DNA of 64,000 bases from Actinostola sp. cb2023 (taxonomy: Eukaryota > Cnidaria > Anthozoa > Actiniaria > Actinostolidae), in assembly GCA_033675265.1 (NCBI GenBank), contig JAUJYZ010000785.1, positions 280,356 through 344,355 on the forward strand, given 5' to 3'. The position numbers were made by a program, and so were the translations under genes. Every line of letters begins with the position of its first letter. The first letter of the stretch is position 1. Under the pieces are notes generated by a model, which was not told the origin of the DNA, ran no database searches, and saw nothing but the letters and a program-made list of their open reading frames with translations. Shown here piece by piece: positions 10,622 through 22,660 of this stretch.

Positions 10622-12899
10622 ATAACAGACGGAGTACCAACTCGATTACTCGAGTTCAAGCCAATGTTTTCGGTATTGTTTTCAGAGTCATCACATTTTA
10701 AAATTATCACCTAGTTATGCCCAGAGGCGGAGCTACGGTTTCGGCGGCAAATTTGAAAGCCCATCAAATGTGCTCATTAGTATGTAATTTGGTCTAAGAA
10801 TAAGGTCTACGTAGATTTTTCAATTTTGCTAGTAGAAATATTTGACCAATTTCAATAAAATTAGGTTGGAAGATACAGTGCAGTTCATAGAATAACATAC
10901 AAGTAAAACCTAAGCGATTGACCAAATAGAAGGTGAGATAATCTTACCAAGATCAAACCCCCAGCCAATAATATCGTAAAATAGCTCATTTTTACTACGG
11001 TTTTGTTAGCAGTGAATTTTAACTTTTCATATTTTTGAAAGATGATTATTTAAGATAAACATTTCTTCTTTCAAAGCCCGTGTAAACCTAAGCAATAAAA
11101 ATTAAATATCGTCTTAAATCAAGTCACTTTTGCGACACACTCAGCGTTTTCGAGCCATTTTCTTTGTATTTTATCGTGTGCACCGAAGTAGAAAGTTCGA
11201 ATCCGGCGGGGCCTTGAGGCTAAAAATATCCCGGATGTGTCGCTTCATTCTGCCCGATGACTTAATTAAGCTGTGGCAAAATGAAATCTAAAACTCTTTG
11301 TTTGGTAATTGTGAACATCATATTGGTGCTCTGTATCCCGGTCTGTATGTAGAAGCTACATAGGCCGGCGAATTCGCAAATAAATTATGGCTCGGAAAGG
11401 AAGTTTTTTTAAGGCAATTTCCGATATTTACACGCACGAGATCAATAAGTTAGTTCGAATTTGTGATATATTTTCCCGTTGAGGAAACATATGCAGCTTT
11501 TCCATCCTCTCTTATATTTTAGCTACCTGATTTACACATTGTCAAAGGAAAAATATGAATTCAGTCACGTACGAATCTGCTTTATTTAGCGGTCATAGTG
11601 AACAAATTGCTGGATCAATATCGGGCCTCAAACGTACATTAGTAAACAAAGCATTAACAAAAAACGTTGTCCGCGTGATACTGGATCCCAACAGGAGCAA
11701 ATGTTCAATGATGATGCAGGACATAAGTTTGATATGTTCGGACAAATAACTTCATTCCTGAACTTCGTATTTTTTTAATATTCAGTGGATTGAGCATCTG
11801 AACCTATTGGACGTGCTCTGTGCCAGAAAAGCCCATGTCAAAAAAGCAGGTTTCAAGCCCTCAGAATCGGAAATGAGTTCCATTGCCAGAAATCAGAGAC
11901 ATTTTGCGTCTACGATTATTTGTGTCAGCGGAGTTACCCAGAATCAAAAGATTATGCTCAAATTCATGTAAACTATGTGAAATCTGAATCACAAACTAAT
12001 AGTGTGAAGCGATCTTGATCATACATCCTCTACATTTTAAAATAATTGCAAATTTCGCAAAAAGATACGAAAATGGTATTTACCACAGGAAGCCCAAAGT
12101 TGAACCCCCTCCCCTCTGCTCCCCTCCATCGTCTCTCCTATTTCTCGCTTTTTGAGCCTAACTCAGCTAACTATCTCTGGGTTTCCTGTGTAATCTAACA
12201 GGCCAGGCTACTTATGTAAACATGGCGATCCAAATAATCTTGACAGAAGCGTTTACCGAGTGAAAAACAACGGTGAAAACAGTATATTTACTCAGTATGC
12301 TTCTGTATCGGCGAAAGTGGAATTTAGCTTATCTTTGGCTGGACTTTGTCATATTAGAAGTGGAATTTATGGCCAAACAAGTGTGATATTCTGTGAGTTT
12401 AGATGACGTCCTTTCGAACTGGCTATCGGGAAAGTGTGTACCACGCTCGACGAAGCTGCTACCGGACTCCAACTTTTAGGAATTTACTCAATTTGGCGGC
12501 CTTTTACAGTAAATGACAGAGGTGAGATGTTGTTGAGAGAGCGATTTTTGAAATCGATTTTGTCATACTTTATTTTCGCTTGATTGTAAGAAGTGTACTC
12601 GATTCGAGCACCCAAAACATTAAACTTGTGAATTAGCTATCGGGGGAGTTTGCATCCGAAGTTTAGTTCTTCAGATATTTCTGATTTTCTATGTTTTGCC
12701 ATACATTTCTACCATTTCTCTTTGATATGTAAATGTACGAAAAGCTTATGAATAATGAGCTGCGCGACCAGGCATGTCTCTGATTTCTGGGTATGATTTG
12801 ATTACCTTTTGTTGACTTTGAGTTAATTTGATTTGCTTTTGATGAGTTCGTGTACCAGCCCTTTCGAAAACGCTCAACATCTTTTAGAGTGGGCCCACA
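10622..12899. other. Intergenic, 2.3 kb, no gene recognised
   Basis: No coding similarity was seen. GTTCGAATCC at about 11194 resembles a tRNA B box but there is no A box or cloverleaf around it. CACAGGAAGCCC (12085) and GGGTTTCCTGTG (about 12178) resemble termini of the 7-bp-TSD family, but their flanks do not match, so I do not call an element. Confidence 0.45.
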
Positions 12900-14150
12900 C
12901 GAATCGGCGTATGCGTTTGTATGTGAGAGCGTATTTAAAGGGGACTGATGAATGGCTTGCCTAATCTTGGGCATTATGACAATGAGAATGACATTTGCGT
13001 GACGAGGGAGACTATATATATGTCGGTGAGCATAGATAAAGATCTTCCACTCGTCAGGGTTCGTCAGAAGTACGTACCTCGGACGACTTGAGGTTGCATA
13101 GTCATGGTCCGATGGTTCTGATAACGTCTTTCGATTGTTCGTTGCATTAAATGAAGGCGCGTTTGTTTTTGTTAATGATATTCTATTTCTTAAGTGTCCA
13201 GGCCGAAGTTGAGGAAAATCGGTCAAACAATTAATTCATTCAGACTATGATCTCACAAACCTCAATTACCCTGGGTGCCAGAGATTTCGAGAAGTTTCAC
13301 GATTTAATAGATTCTCGACTAGATTAGCAGCAGGCGCCTCTGGAATCCAGGTGGGAGGGGGAAGGGGGCAAGGACTTGTTTGGGGCTTGATAAAAATGAT
13401 ATCCTACCGTTCTCGTTTTATGCGGAGAGAAAATAGACTTTTGGGGGGTTACGTTCTGGGGCGTTGGCCTTTTTGAGGTCTTGCTTTTGCGTCATGGACT
13501 TTTTTAGGCCGGTTACAAAATTTGGCCTCATTAGCACCCCCCCCGTCACTGACACCCCTGAGTACTCCCCCCCCCCCCCGGGCTCTGGAACCAGGGTAAC
13601 GAACCTTTCGTAATGTTTTGAAGGACGATTTTTACTATTCCTTTTCCTTCTCAATTTTTCAAACGTGGAATAAAATAAATTTCAATCATTACATTTCTCA
13701 AAAATATGTTTCATTTTATTGTCGAATACCTTTAAACGGGTTTTTGAAACCACGGCGTGACCAGCAGTCGGCAAGCAATGCAGCGATACGGATCAGGCGA
13801 CCTCATCTACTAAAACAAAATGTAGACTACTCGAACTACTGGAAAATCAAATCCGTCGCTCTCTAGCTTTGGACATGAATAAAGAATGTCGAGGCAGTTG
13901 TTTAAACATCCACACGATTCACACTATGAAATTGCTATGATGTGACAAAGCTCGACCAAGCTGCTGTCTCTTTGCCTATATACTCGATCGGGTATTATGA
14001 CAATGACAGTTGCGTGACGAGGGAGACTGTGTGTCGATGTGTTTTACGAGTTTTCCCAAGCCGCAGACATCGCTATTTGACATCGGTTAGGAATACACTT
14101 TCAGACAGAAATGCAAGGCCAAATAATATTCAGTCTCTATAGGGATTTAT
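12900..14150 (-). repeat. Dispersed repeat family also found at 24.3-25.4 kb
   Basis: Several blocks match the inverse of 24300-25370: GCATTATGACAATGA with GTGACGAGGGAGACTAT (about 12970-13015), GTCGGTGAGCATAGATAAAG (about 13022), the TTTCAAACGTGGAATAAAATAAA block (about 13658), AAACGGGTTTTTGAAACCAC (about 13734) and TGTGACAAAGCTCGACCAA (about 13942). The subterminal block repeats again at about 13990-14030 in the same direction. A 187-residue minus open frame (12663-13226) overlaps but shows no known domain. This looks like a non-autonomous element whose hairpin end resembles the Helitron-like ends described elsewhere. Confidence 0.5.
13545..13581. repeat. Poly-C tract
   Basis: C-rich run interrupted by GTCACTGACACCCCTGAGTA, with 14 consecutive C at about 13567-13580. 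Confidence 0.8.
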
Positions 14151-16190
14151 TTGAATGACATAGCGAGATCATGATAGTTTTTGAGTTCAATTGTCGAACG
14201 ATGAACTAGAATCCTGACCTTTCAATATCTTGAAGATCTAAAACTGCTTTCAAAACTAAGATTAAATATCTACTTGAGTCCTGTGTGTTGTTTGTTTAGC
14301 GATTAGAGCGGTTTTCCGCGAATTCAGGGACCGGAGTGTAGCTCGCTCCCTTATCTGCTGAGTCATCTTGAAACTCGATACGATCAAATACTTCGCATTC
14401 TGTGACCGGCGAAAAAAAAAGAAAAAAGAAAGCGCATTTTATAACTCATAGCTTCCTCCGAAAGTGCCCGAGTAACGAGACACAGTAACAACTGAACAGG
14501 TCAGATCGACAGTTTATTCGCTGTAAACAAGCTAAGTGCTGCTATTTGTATACAAACACCTTTCATCTCTAACGGCTAAAGTACATGTTGACGTGGATTA
14601 ACGTGTCACATACTGCAAAACATACTGCAAATTATGTAAACAGAACGACAATAATATATCAGTTTGCCCGGCGTGTCACCGGTCAGTAGTCTTGCTCGTA
14701 TCAATTGATACCTTGCTTTTATACGGTAAACGATCTCGATCGGTGGACTTTTTCATGTTCCTAAAGAGATTTCAATGCTTCGATAACACTCACACATCAC
14801 TTGCAGCGGCTTTGGTCTTCCTAATTCGATACATTTGGAACCAGAAAAGAACGATCCGTTGAATCTATAAATTCACTCGATGCGATTCGAATTTTAACTT
14901 ATGAAGAGGTACTTATATTTAGCAACCTTCGATATGGACCAATTAGAAGGCTTGTTGTGTTATCCAATCAAAATGCGTTTTAGTTCAGCCTACCGGCACC
15001 AGGGTCTTCTCTCGAGCGTCCGCCATTTTGAAAATAGCGAGAAGAGAGGGCCCTGGGGACGAGGTTGTTTTCAAACACAGAAAGCCATTACTTTGTGAAA
15101 TGGTTTTAGTCTTCTTGTTAATGGCCCGAGACTTTAATTCATCAATATCTTGGCTTGTGTAGAATTACTAGAAACACGAACTGTTTTTCCAATCGCAAAT
15201 CGCAAATTCAGGAATGGGACTCACTACGACTAGGAGTTACCGGAGCTTGTTCGCTTGTTTTGGACCTGTTTTGGTGGTTTATTCTGCATTTTCTGAATCC
15301 AAATGGATGTCAAATGACGGATAATCATTCACATTCAGTGCCTCTTCAGCTTGAAAGAGGGAATATCATCAATAAAAAACTGTAAGTTGAAAAAGTCACC
15401 ATTTGTTTCAAACATCGGGAAAGATTTGTCACAAGTAGTCAGCTAGAATTTCTCTGGCACGCCCCCACATTCTAGTACATACAAACATGGGCTCAAATTC
15501 AAGGTTTTTTTTGCAATTTTCCTCGTATAAATGCATATAACTAAAAAGTTAACGACGGATTTAGTTTGTTTGATCTTTCGTGGACCATATTATTCGGTTA
15601 TAATTGAAATTCGATGCAAAAAAGTACCGTATTTTTTTAGTTGAATGGGTCTACCTTACAAGAGAATTGGCGTGACATGACCTCAAACTGGCCTGTCAGC
15701 CCACAAAAATAGCTTTCATTGAAACTACACAGGCCTAGTCACGAAATTAACTACGGATTAGCATAGCCCGCTCTTTTATGGACATTTTGATACCAAATAC
15801 ATGTTAGTTCGTAAAATTTTCGCACCGTATTTCGGCCAGTTTTTATAGAGTCCCATACAGAGTATATACACAACAGCCTCGAAGCTCTTCCTAGTATTTA
15901 TATCTATTGATCATTGTATTATTTTGACTCGATGTAAACTCCTGGGCATTCAAAAAATATGATGTGTCAGGCTTCTCTGGTGTTGTTAGTATACTATTGA
16001 TCACAGCATAGTTAAAGATCACAGCTTGTGCCTTCGCCGTTGCACAAACAAAACTGAAGAATCTGAGGGAACTGATAGCGGTGAAAATACTCAATGCAAA
16101 GCAGTGGTGAACCCTTTTTCCATGCACAATTAATGTAACAAGTAAGTGTTATATATGTCGATGTATGAATCACGGCATGTAATTATAAAA
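14151..16190. other. Intergenic with old repeat fragments
   Basis: Contains a lone diverged arm of the 6.2-7.6 kb element (about 14215-14345) and the small palindromic repeat at 14998-15063. Otherwise no gene, RNA or clear structure was seen. Confidence 0.5.
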
Positions 16191-16194
16191 GCAA

Positions 16195-16225
16195 CTAGAC
16201 GCTCTTGTAGCGTTAAGTCGGGCTT
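16195..16225 (-). mobile_element. Helitron-like 3' end, minus strand
   Basis: On the minus strand: AAGAAGCCCGACTTA, hairpin ACGCTACAAGAGCGT, CTAG (16198-16195), then T. Same order as the ends at 4187-4218 and 43158-43190, including the AAGCCYGA upstream of the hairpin. Confidence 0.5.
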
Positions 16226-16389
16226 CTTAAAGCAAGCAGTGGTTGCTGCGATCGGTAATCTCGACTGAATCTGATTTGCTCTCGACCATATATCCATTGT
16301 CAATGAAATATTGTCAATGGCAATAAAGCTCGAGCAAGAGCCCGCGCGCCGTAGACTAATGCATCAAACATGTAGGCAAGGTAGTGATG

Positions 16390-16564
16390 TAATGTGCTTA
16401 TTGAGCGAAAACCGTGCAGAATACGTAGATTGTACGTGTTGCAATGTTTCCGAGATAGATTATAAAGATAACAGTGATCTAATCTGTTTATTCAGCGAAA
16501 ACCGTGCAGAATACGTAGATTGTACGTGTTGCAATGTTTCAGAGATAGATTATAAAGATAAAAC
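16390..16564 (+). repeat. In-frame 90-bp tandem duplication
   Basis: A 90-bp unit (GCGAAAACCGTGCAGAATAC beginning at 16405 and again at 16495) is present twice with almost no mismatch. The surrounding open frame (16311-16652, 113 residues) therefore contains two copies of SENRAEYVDCTCCNVSEID. Because 90 is divisible by 3 the frame is kept. I recognise no domain. The cysteine cluster DCTCCN might be chance. Treated as a recent duplication in repeat DNA, not as a proven gene. Confidence 0.6.
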
Positions 16565-16619
16565 ACTATGGTTTAGAATGATCATAAAGTATTGTATATG
16601 TACAATGAAACAGTTTTTG

Positions 16620-17310
16620 GTTGCTCGTCGTTGCGTGACTCGAGCTCGATAGAACATGCTTTCCTTGCAATTTCAGTACTGCGAACTTTACAGTATATAC
16701 TTCACGCTACTAGAGCGTCCTGTTTTAATCTAAATTTAGATTTAGACGAGAAAAGACTTATATTTTGGCCCCTTGACCTCCGGTGCTTTCCCTGATTGGT
16801 TTGTGCTTTCTAATCTTTCTTGGCCAGACTTCATGTCTCCTTCGGCTTTAGCTCGACGTTGACGCGTACGGAGAAAAATAATAAAAAACAAGACGACATA
16901 CTAGTAACCTTCCTCCAACTGACAAGGTTTGTGAAGAAACCATGTTGTTTACGGAGCCTTGGGTGATTATGCATGACTCGGTAGAACATGCTTTCTTTGT
17001 AAAATCGATTTCACAAACTCAGCGAATCATAGAAATGACAATAGTTTATTTGGTGCCATAAATATATCCATACCAAATACAAATACAAGACGACATAACC
17101 TTCCTTCGACAAGGTTTGTGAAGAAAGAGGACGACGTGCGATGTCTCGTCTTGATAAGCCATGTAGTTTGAGCCTTCAGTGATTATCTTAGCGGCCGGCA
17201 CAGGCGCATGCGCTGTAGAACCCAATATGCTTTCTGGGGACGACGAAGAACGCTTCTCATTTCTAGAGTCGGGGCTTCCACAGGAAGCCCGACTAATAAT
17301 CTATGACTGA
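16620..17310 (+). repeat. Dispersed non-autonomous repeat copies
   Basis: Two partial copies of the same family: ACATGCTTTCCTTGCAATTT at about 16652 with hairpin ACGCTACTAGAGCGT and CCTG (16704-16722), and TAGAACATGCTTTC again at about 16981. The second copy runs on through ATAAATATATCCATACC, AACCTTCCTTCGACAAGG, AGCGGCCGGCACAGGCGCATGCGCTG and ends at CTTCCACAGGAAGCCCGACTA (about 17276-17296). Further copies lie at 4225-4460, 42480-42640, 43560-43690 and 44800-45000. Coding capacity is nil. Confidence 0.55.
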
Positions 17311-17321
17311 TTTGGGGATTT

Positions 17322-17360
17322 CGTGGGGGGGGGGGGGGGGGGGGGGGGGAGGGGGGGGGG
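17322..17360. repeat. Poly-G tract
   Basis: About 39 bp almost entirely G with one A, a homopolymer likely to be length-unstable and error-prone in assembly. Such a tract can form G-quadruplexes. Confidence 0.85.
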
Positions 17361-18384
17361 TCAAGCGAAAATATAAATTAAACTGAAGTACATATTGCAT
17401 ATTATATATATTATATTAATATACCGAAGTGAAAAACAATCAGAAACTGACAGATAAAAAAGAAGAATAAGAATTCGAAGGGATTCGCAGGGGCTAGGAC
17501 CGAAAAGACCAAATGTTCCAATTTGTAGGCAAATCTTTTCCGATGATATGAAAGATTTGTTGTGGTAAAATCCAGTCTTTCCTGTTCATTTTTTTCCTGT
17601 TTTTTTCCCTCTGTGTTCTGATTGCCTGTTTTATGTTGTTCCTGCAATTTCATTGGATGTTCAAATTGGTGCGATTTAGAGCGCAAAATAGTGCGATTCG
17701 TGATGAAATCGCACTGCTTAGAGCCAATCAGATTGCAGGATTTGCTAGTGATTTCAAAATGGATATAATAAAAGGTGAAATTACTACCTATACAATTACG
17801 ATTTAGGTGATCAGGCAGTTTCGGTGAGGTCGCTCATGTAAATGAAGCCTGTAGGAAGATTCACAAACGTATCTCTTCTTTGTAATACTACTGATTGATC
17901 TTATTGCTTCTTCTTGATGACTGTTGATGTCAGAAATATTGAAGTATTTGAGTAAGAACGATCGAAAACAACTTCACTGTTATTCACCGTCTTGGACATC
18001 TTGGAGCTTATGAATTTATAACTGACTAGTCGTTTCTGGTAGAAAGTGTAGTGCTGCGAGTTGTGCACTACCGTACATGTAGCTTTCAATGCATACATGT
18101 GGCTGTCCCTTGTCAGCAAGGCGCATTAGTGGTAAAATATAATAATAAAAATGCAGTATAATAATAATAATAACTTTATTACTGTGTCATGTGTTCTAGC
18201 TTACTAATTCGAGACACACCTATCTATACCCACTAAAAACCTATTTCCCTCCCATATCTCTACTGATTCTCATTCCCACCCTTGTCCCATTGTTCCCATC
18301 CCACATCTCCATTGATTCTCATTCCCGTCCCGGTCGCATTGTTCCATTCCATGTCGCTATTAATGCTCATTCCCACCCTAGTTT
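17361..18384. other. Intergenic with short tandem repeats
   Basis: No gene. Includes ATA/ATT runs (about 18140-18178) and two to three diverged units of roughly 55-60 bp sharing TGATTCTCATTCCC (about 18262-18380). Confidence 0.5.
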
Positions 18385-19057
18385 GGTTCCAGCATAATGA
18401 ATGACCTGTTTGCCGTATTTTTTTAACTCGCTCGCTCCGCGTCAATATTGTTTGGATTTTATTATGCTTAACACAAATACTAATTCAACCATTCTGCTTT
18501 TGAAAGGTTTATTCAAAATTATCATTGTAAGCCGCGTTTGTGAATGCCAGCTGATATTCAAACGACACTATTTTCACTAAAACTGCTGCCAAACGGTTTT
18601 CCCTCGTACGATTTTTTTTAAACTTCGTGAACGACCTTTTAAGGTCCATAGTGATGTTCTGACGAGGTAAGAAGAAAATTGTTCGAGCCGAAGTCACGTA
18701 ACAACCGATAGGTCCAAATATTGACAACAAAAATATGAACTGGTGATTTCGGCTCGATCAATTTCCTTCTTACCTCGTCAGAACATTACTAGGGACCTAA
18801 AAGGTCGTTCACGAAGTTTAAAAAAAATCGTACGAGGGAAAACCGTTTGGCAGCATGCAGTTTTAGTGAAAATAGTGTCGTTTGAATATCAGCTGGCATT
18901 CACAAACGCGGCTTACAATGATAATTTTGAATAAACCGTCCAAAAGCAGAATGGTTGAATTAGTATTTGTGTTAAGCACAATAAAATCCAAGCAATATTG
19001 ACGCGGAGCGAGCGAGTTAAAAAATACGGCAAACCGGTCATTCATTATGCGGGAACC
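18385..19057. mobile_element. Foldback element, 673 bp, about 300-bp arms
   Basis: Begins GGTTCCAGCATAATGAATGA and ends with its near-inverse TCATTCATTATGCGGGAACC. The arms (about 18385-18690 and 18760-19057) stay complementary throughout with few mismatches, and include AACTCGCTCGCTCCGCGTC, TTGTAAGCCGCGTTTGTGAA and TTCTGACGAGGTAAGAAG. The central loop is about 70 bp. The high arm identity suggests recent origin or conversion between arms. No coding capacity. Open frames in both arms are mirror images of one another. Superfamily is unknown and no clean target duplication was seen. Confidence 0.85.
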
Positions 19058-19703
19058 ACCTTAATACAAATGCTAACACTATAATAATCTGGTCATAGAC
19101 AGACAGCTATAGACATCAGTACCAGCACTAAAAGCATGCAATACTTTGCACTATTTATGTTGCACGCTTTTAATAGTTTGTACTCTACTGATGCAGTAAT
19201 TAATACAAATATGGATTCAATGAAATAGAGAATTGTGTTTGGTGTATATTATATACAATGTTAATTACTGGCCAGATATCAGGAAAGATGTCGAAGCCTC
19301 AAAGCACACTTGTAGAAGATAAAAGTACACCAGGATGGATCGTATAATTTGATTCAGTAGTTGCCTCCATGTCAATAGATAGGTAGATAGGTCAGCGACA
19401 GCATCTCTGTATCTGGGATACTGTGTCTCTCAAAAGCATTCAAGCACATGCTGTCTCCTTCGGTCAACTCTGATCGACTGTAGAAGTACTTCATTGTGGA
19501 ACTAGACGTGATTGAGCACACAACAGCGCTGAAAACTCATATAAACTTTATCGTCGGCCAGCCTTTATCGCAACAGAGAAGAACTGATGATGAACGTCGA
19601 AGGGCTTTTAAACTGCTACACGAAGATAAATGTACAAACTTGTGTACTTGTTACATTGTTTGAATTCGAACCAATTAACGTAAACACTACGTGTAGACTT
19701 GTA
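19058..19703. other. Intergenic, nothing recognised
   Basis: No coding similarity, RNA gene or repeat structure was seen. Confidence 0.4.
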
Positions 19704-19830
19704 CAGGACCCGAAAGATCCCTGGCTCCGAAATGATCCCTGGCCCCGAAATGATCCCCAAAGTGTCTAGACTGGCTCCGAAATGATACCGGACCCGAAAT
19801 GATCCCCAGACTGGCTCCGAAATGATCCCC
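19704..19830. repeat. Minisatellite, CTGGCTCCGAAATGATCCC unit
   Basis: Six to seven variants of TGGCTCCGAAATGATCCC, with ACCCGAAATGATCCC forms and short linkers, run from about 19704 to 19830. Confidence 0.8.
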
Positions 19831-20394
19831 AGTGAAATTCAGGAATGGTTGAATTCAGTCCCGTTCCTTTCTTTTCAGATCTGGTTTTCTTTCTTCTGTT
19901 TCTCTGGAGATTTTTTCTTCCTTCCTTTCGTGTTTCTATCTCTATCTATCTTTCTTCCTTTCTTTCTCTAATATCAGTATCAAATCATGAAATGTTACGA
20001 ATCTATTGTGAACGTCCAGATGTTCCTTTGGAGAATTTATTAGTTATATTCTTACATAATCACAGTGCTATTGCAGAGTCGTATTATTAAATCATGTAAC
20101 AGTGATTTCACAATATTACAAGCTGGTCCGAGATATTGTCAGGCTCGAGGATCCAGCGGTTTTTGTCCGCGCTCCGAAGTCACCGGCCAAGAGAACCCGC
20201 TGGATAAATTACCTGCTAGTACGAGTTCTGAGGCGTGATGCGAATCTTGATTGTGATTGGCCCTCTTTTTGAGGGTAAAAAAGAGGGCCAATCAAAACTC
20301 GACCATAATTTTCAAAGATAGCGTCCATGTTGACGGATGTTTTAAAGAAATGCATTTGCGTGATGCGTTCGATCACGTACTCTGAAGGGGCGAC

Positions 20395-20440
20395 CCTAAA
20401 ACGCAGAATCGCGGAAAGACGGAATGACGGAAAATCACCG
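20395..20440. repeat. Minisatellite, left part
   Basis: Holds ACCCTAAAACGCAGAATC and GACGGAATGACGGAAAATCACC, variants of the unit that continues on the other side of the 2,044-bp insertion at 22492-22656. Confidence 0.65.
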
Positions 20441-20447
20441 GGCTACC

Positions 20448-22491
20448 CATAGGCAGCCCAACCATTGTTTTTGAGGCTACTAATAATAAATACAAATATA
20501 TTTGTATGCGCGCGTCTTTTTTTTATGGGTTTCCTGTGGTAGAGCGCGCGCGCGCAATACTTATTATATTGGGCTTCCTGTGTTGAGTAAGGTAAAATGT
20601 TGGGATCCCTGTGTACGCCGTACGGGACGCGCCCGCAGCAATGTGTATATTTACACAAGGTATGAAACTCGGTCACGTGACAAATACGTTTTTGCCCCTA
20701 ATCTTTGTCAATATGACGTGATAATTCAATTTTTCTTCGAATAACTAAACTTTACCGTATTCTCTAAACACTTCATAAGTTTCAGTCGTGTAACTTCACC
20801 GTATGCTGTGAAATTTTAATTTTGACATTTTGCGCCTCATGGACCGATGTGTGCCGCACTTTTCTGGTGCACTTTTCCGTGAAACATTCGGATTTTACCT
20901 TCGAGATGACATCGGCCAGCGCTCGGCAAATGTGAATTGTGCTCTTTTTTGCAAGTCTTAATATTTATATTTTCACTAAACATAAGTCAAAACATCTACA
21001 ATATACTTTATTTGTTTTCTGTTTTGACTTTTATAAAGTATTTGTATTGTGTTTTGATTTTTATCGATTAAAATGCTTTAAAATTGAGGTATTGTGTTTT
21101 ATAAATGCAGAATAGTCTCAATATTTAGTACTGTACAACACATTTTTGCTATCAGTGCTTATAAACAAAATGACAAACAAACGCATTTATTTCAACAATC
21201 AGTTGAAATAAGTTTACTAGCTTTTTACATAAGCTTACTGTTTTGCCGTTCTTTCTGTACAATTCATTCACTACAGTTGATCAGTATTACTATGGATATT
21301 TTTCGTATTTAAAAATACGACATTAATAAATATTATGCATGTCGATCATCACAATCGACGAAGAGTTGTGAATGAATAACAAACATCGGAGTGCCAAAAG
21401 CTTACTTACGTTCTTCCGTGAACCGTATTTAAAATTACTCTGTATTTCTCTCAGATGATAGTATTTGCTAAATGTGTTGTGCTATTTCAATGACAATAAT
21501 GAACAACTGTTAATGTTTTAGTTCACGGCTGCTTCACGAGTCCATCGCCATTCATCATGACTCCTTCCGATGTCAGCGAATTTGAGTTCGTCTATATTTT
21601 TGCTTCAGATGGTTTATGCTGTGTTGGCGTTCCGGCTTGTGTTTTAAGAAGTACTGTAAGAAAGCACAAAATAACGTAGATGAGAGAGTCATAATGTTTT
21701 TAAAAACAAATAAAGTACTAGATTCTTTGTTGAACTTGACTAAAGTGTATTTCACTGACAACTGTACACAAGTCAAATAGCTCGGTCATAATTTATGAAA
21801 AATAACTGAAGCAGCCCTTCTCAGTGTAGGCAAGTCCTTTTATGTCTTTTATTAGAGAACAGTTAGAGCAAAAACTACTAAAATCTCAAGAAAATACTTC
21901 AGAAAATATATTTAGTTCAGCTTACTTTTCAACAAAACTTTCGTGTGTCGAGCAAAACATGCAATTCTCCACCATTCAAAATGAAAAAGGACTACTTTAA
22001 AACCGTCGAATTTCTTCTAAAGTTACTTAAAGTTGACATGAATTGTGAACTTCTAAACTTACCATGGATAAGGAATAGAATCCAGACGTTTACACCGAAA
22101 AAATCATGTTTAGTTTCATCAACTTCTCCGCCATTTTTCAAAACTTCAGCGACTTCACCCTGGGTACCCCCCACGGGCCTGTAGCGTACGACGACTTCGG
22201 CTCTTCGGCTCACGGAAAAGTGCACCAGAAAAGAGCGGCGCACATCAGGCCATGATACGCCATCAGTTTCATACCTTGTGTAAATATACACATTGCTGCG
22301 GGCGCGTCCCGCAGGACGTACACAGGGATCCCAACATTATACCTTACTCAACGCAGGAAGCCCAATATATATAATAAGTATTGCGCGCGCGCGCGCTCTA
22401 CCACAGGAAACCCATAAAAAAAGACGCGCGCATACAAATATATTTTTATTTATTATTAGTAGCCTCAAAAACAATGGTTGGGCTGCCTATG
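20448..22491. mobile_element. 7-bp-TSD family element, copy 1, 2,044 bp
   Basis: Ends CATAGGCAGCCC (20448) and GGGCTGCCTATG (22491), flanked on both sides by GGCTACC (20441-20447 and 22492-22498), a perfect 7-bp duplication. Terminal arms match for about 224 bp. Subterminal similarity then resumes after a 165-bp block present only on the left. Each arm carries the terminal 12-mer again in the opposite orientation: GGGTTTCCTGTG (20527), GGGCTTCCTGTG (20571) and GGGATCCCTGTG (20602), mirrored at 22402, 22352 and 22321. The interior holds only short frames (at most 79-99 residues, no known domain), so it is non-autonomous. It is almost identical to the inverted copy at 39868-41911, so both probably moved recently. 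Diverged relatives lie at 25437-25547, 28436-28535, 31920-32058 with 34068-36860, and 42340-42387. Confidence 0.9.
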
Positions 22492-22660
22492 GGCTACCCT
22501 AAAACGCGGAATGACGGAAAATCCTAAAACGCGGAATGACGGAAAATCACCGGGCGACCCTAAAACGCGGAATGACGGGAAATCCTAAAACGCGGAATGA
22601 CGGAAAATCCTAAAACGCGGAATGACGGAAAATCACCCCAAATCCTAAAACGCGGAATGA
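22492..22660. repeat. Minisatellite, CCTAAAACGCGGAATGACGGAAAAT unit
   Basis: Seven tandem variants of TAAAACGCGGAATGACGG, some with CACCGGGCGACC linkers. The 2,044-bp element lies inside this array, whose left end is at 20395-20440. Confidence 0.85.

Noticed and set aside
11180..11225. tRNA gene or tRNA-derived SINE (GTTCGAATCC)
   Set aside because: Only a B-box-like string. No A box at the right distance and no cloverleaf pairing.
12085..12190. Small member of the 7-bp-TSD family (CACAGGAAGCCC ... GGGTTTCCTGTG)
   Set aside because: Flanking 7-mers do not match (TATTTAC and TAATCTA-like), and inner arms are not complementary.
12663..13226. 187-residue minus-strand open frame
   Set aside because: It lies across a dispersed repeat also found at 24.3-25.4 kb and has no recognisable domain. 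The related copy keeps only scattered short matches in shifted frames.
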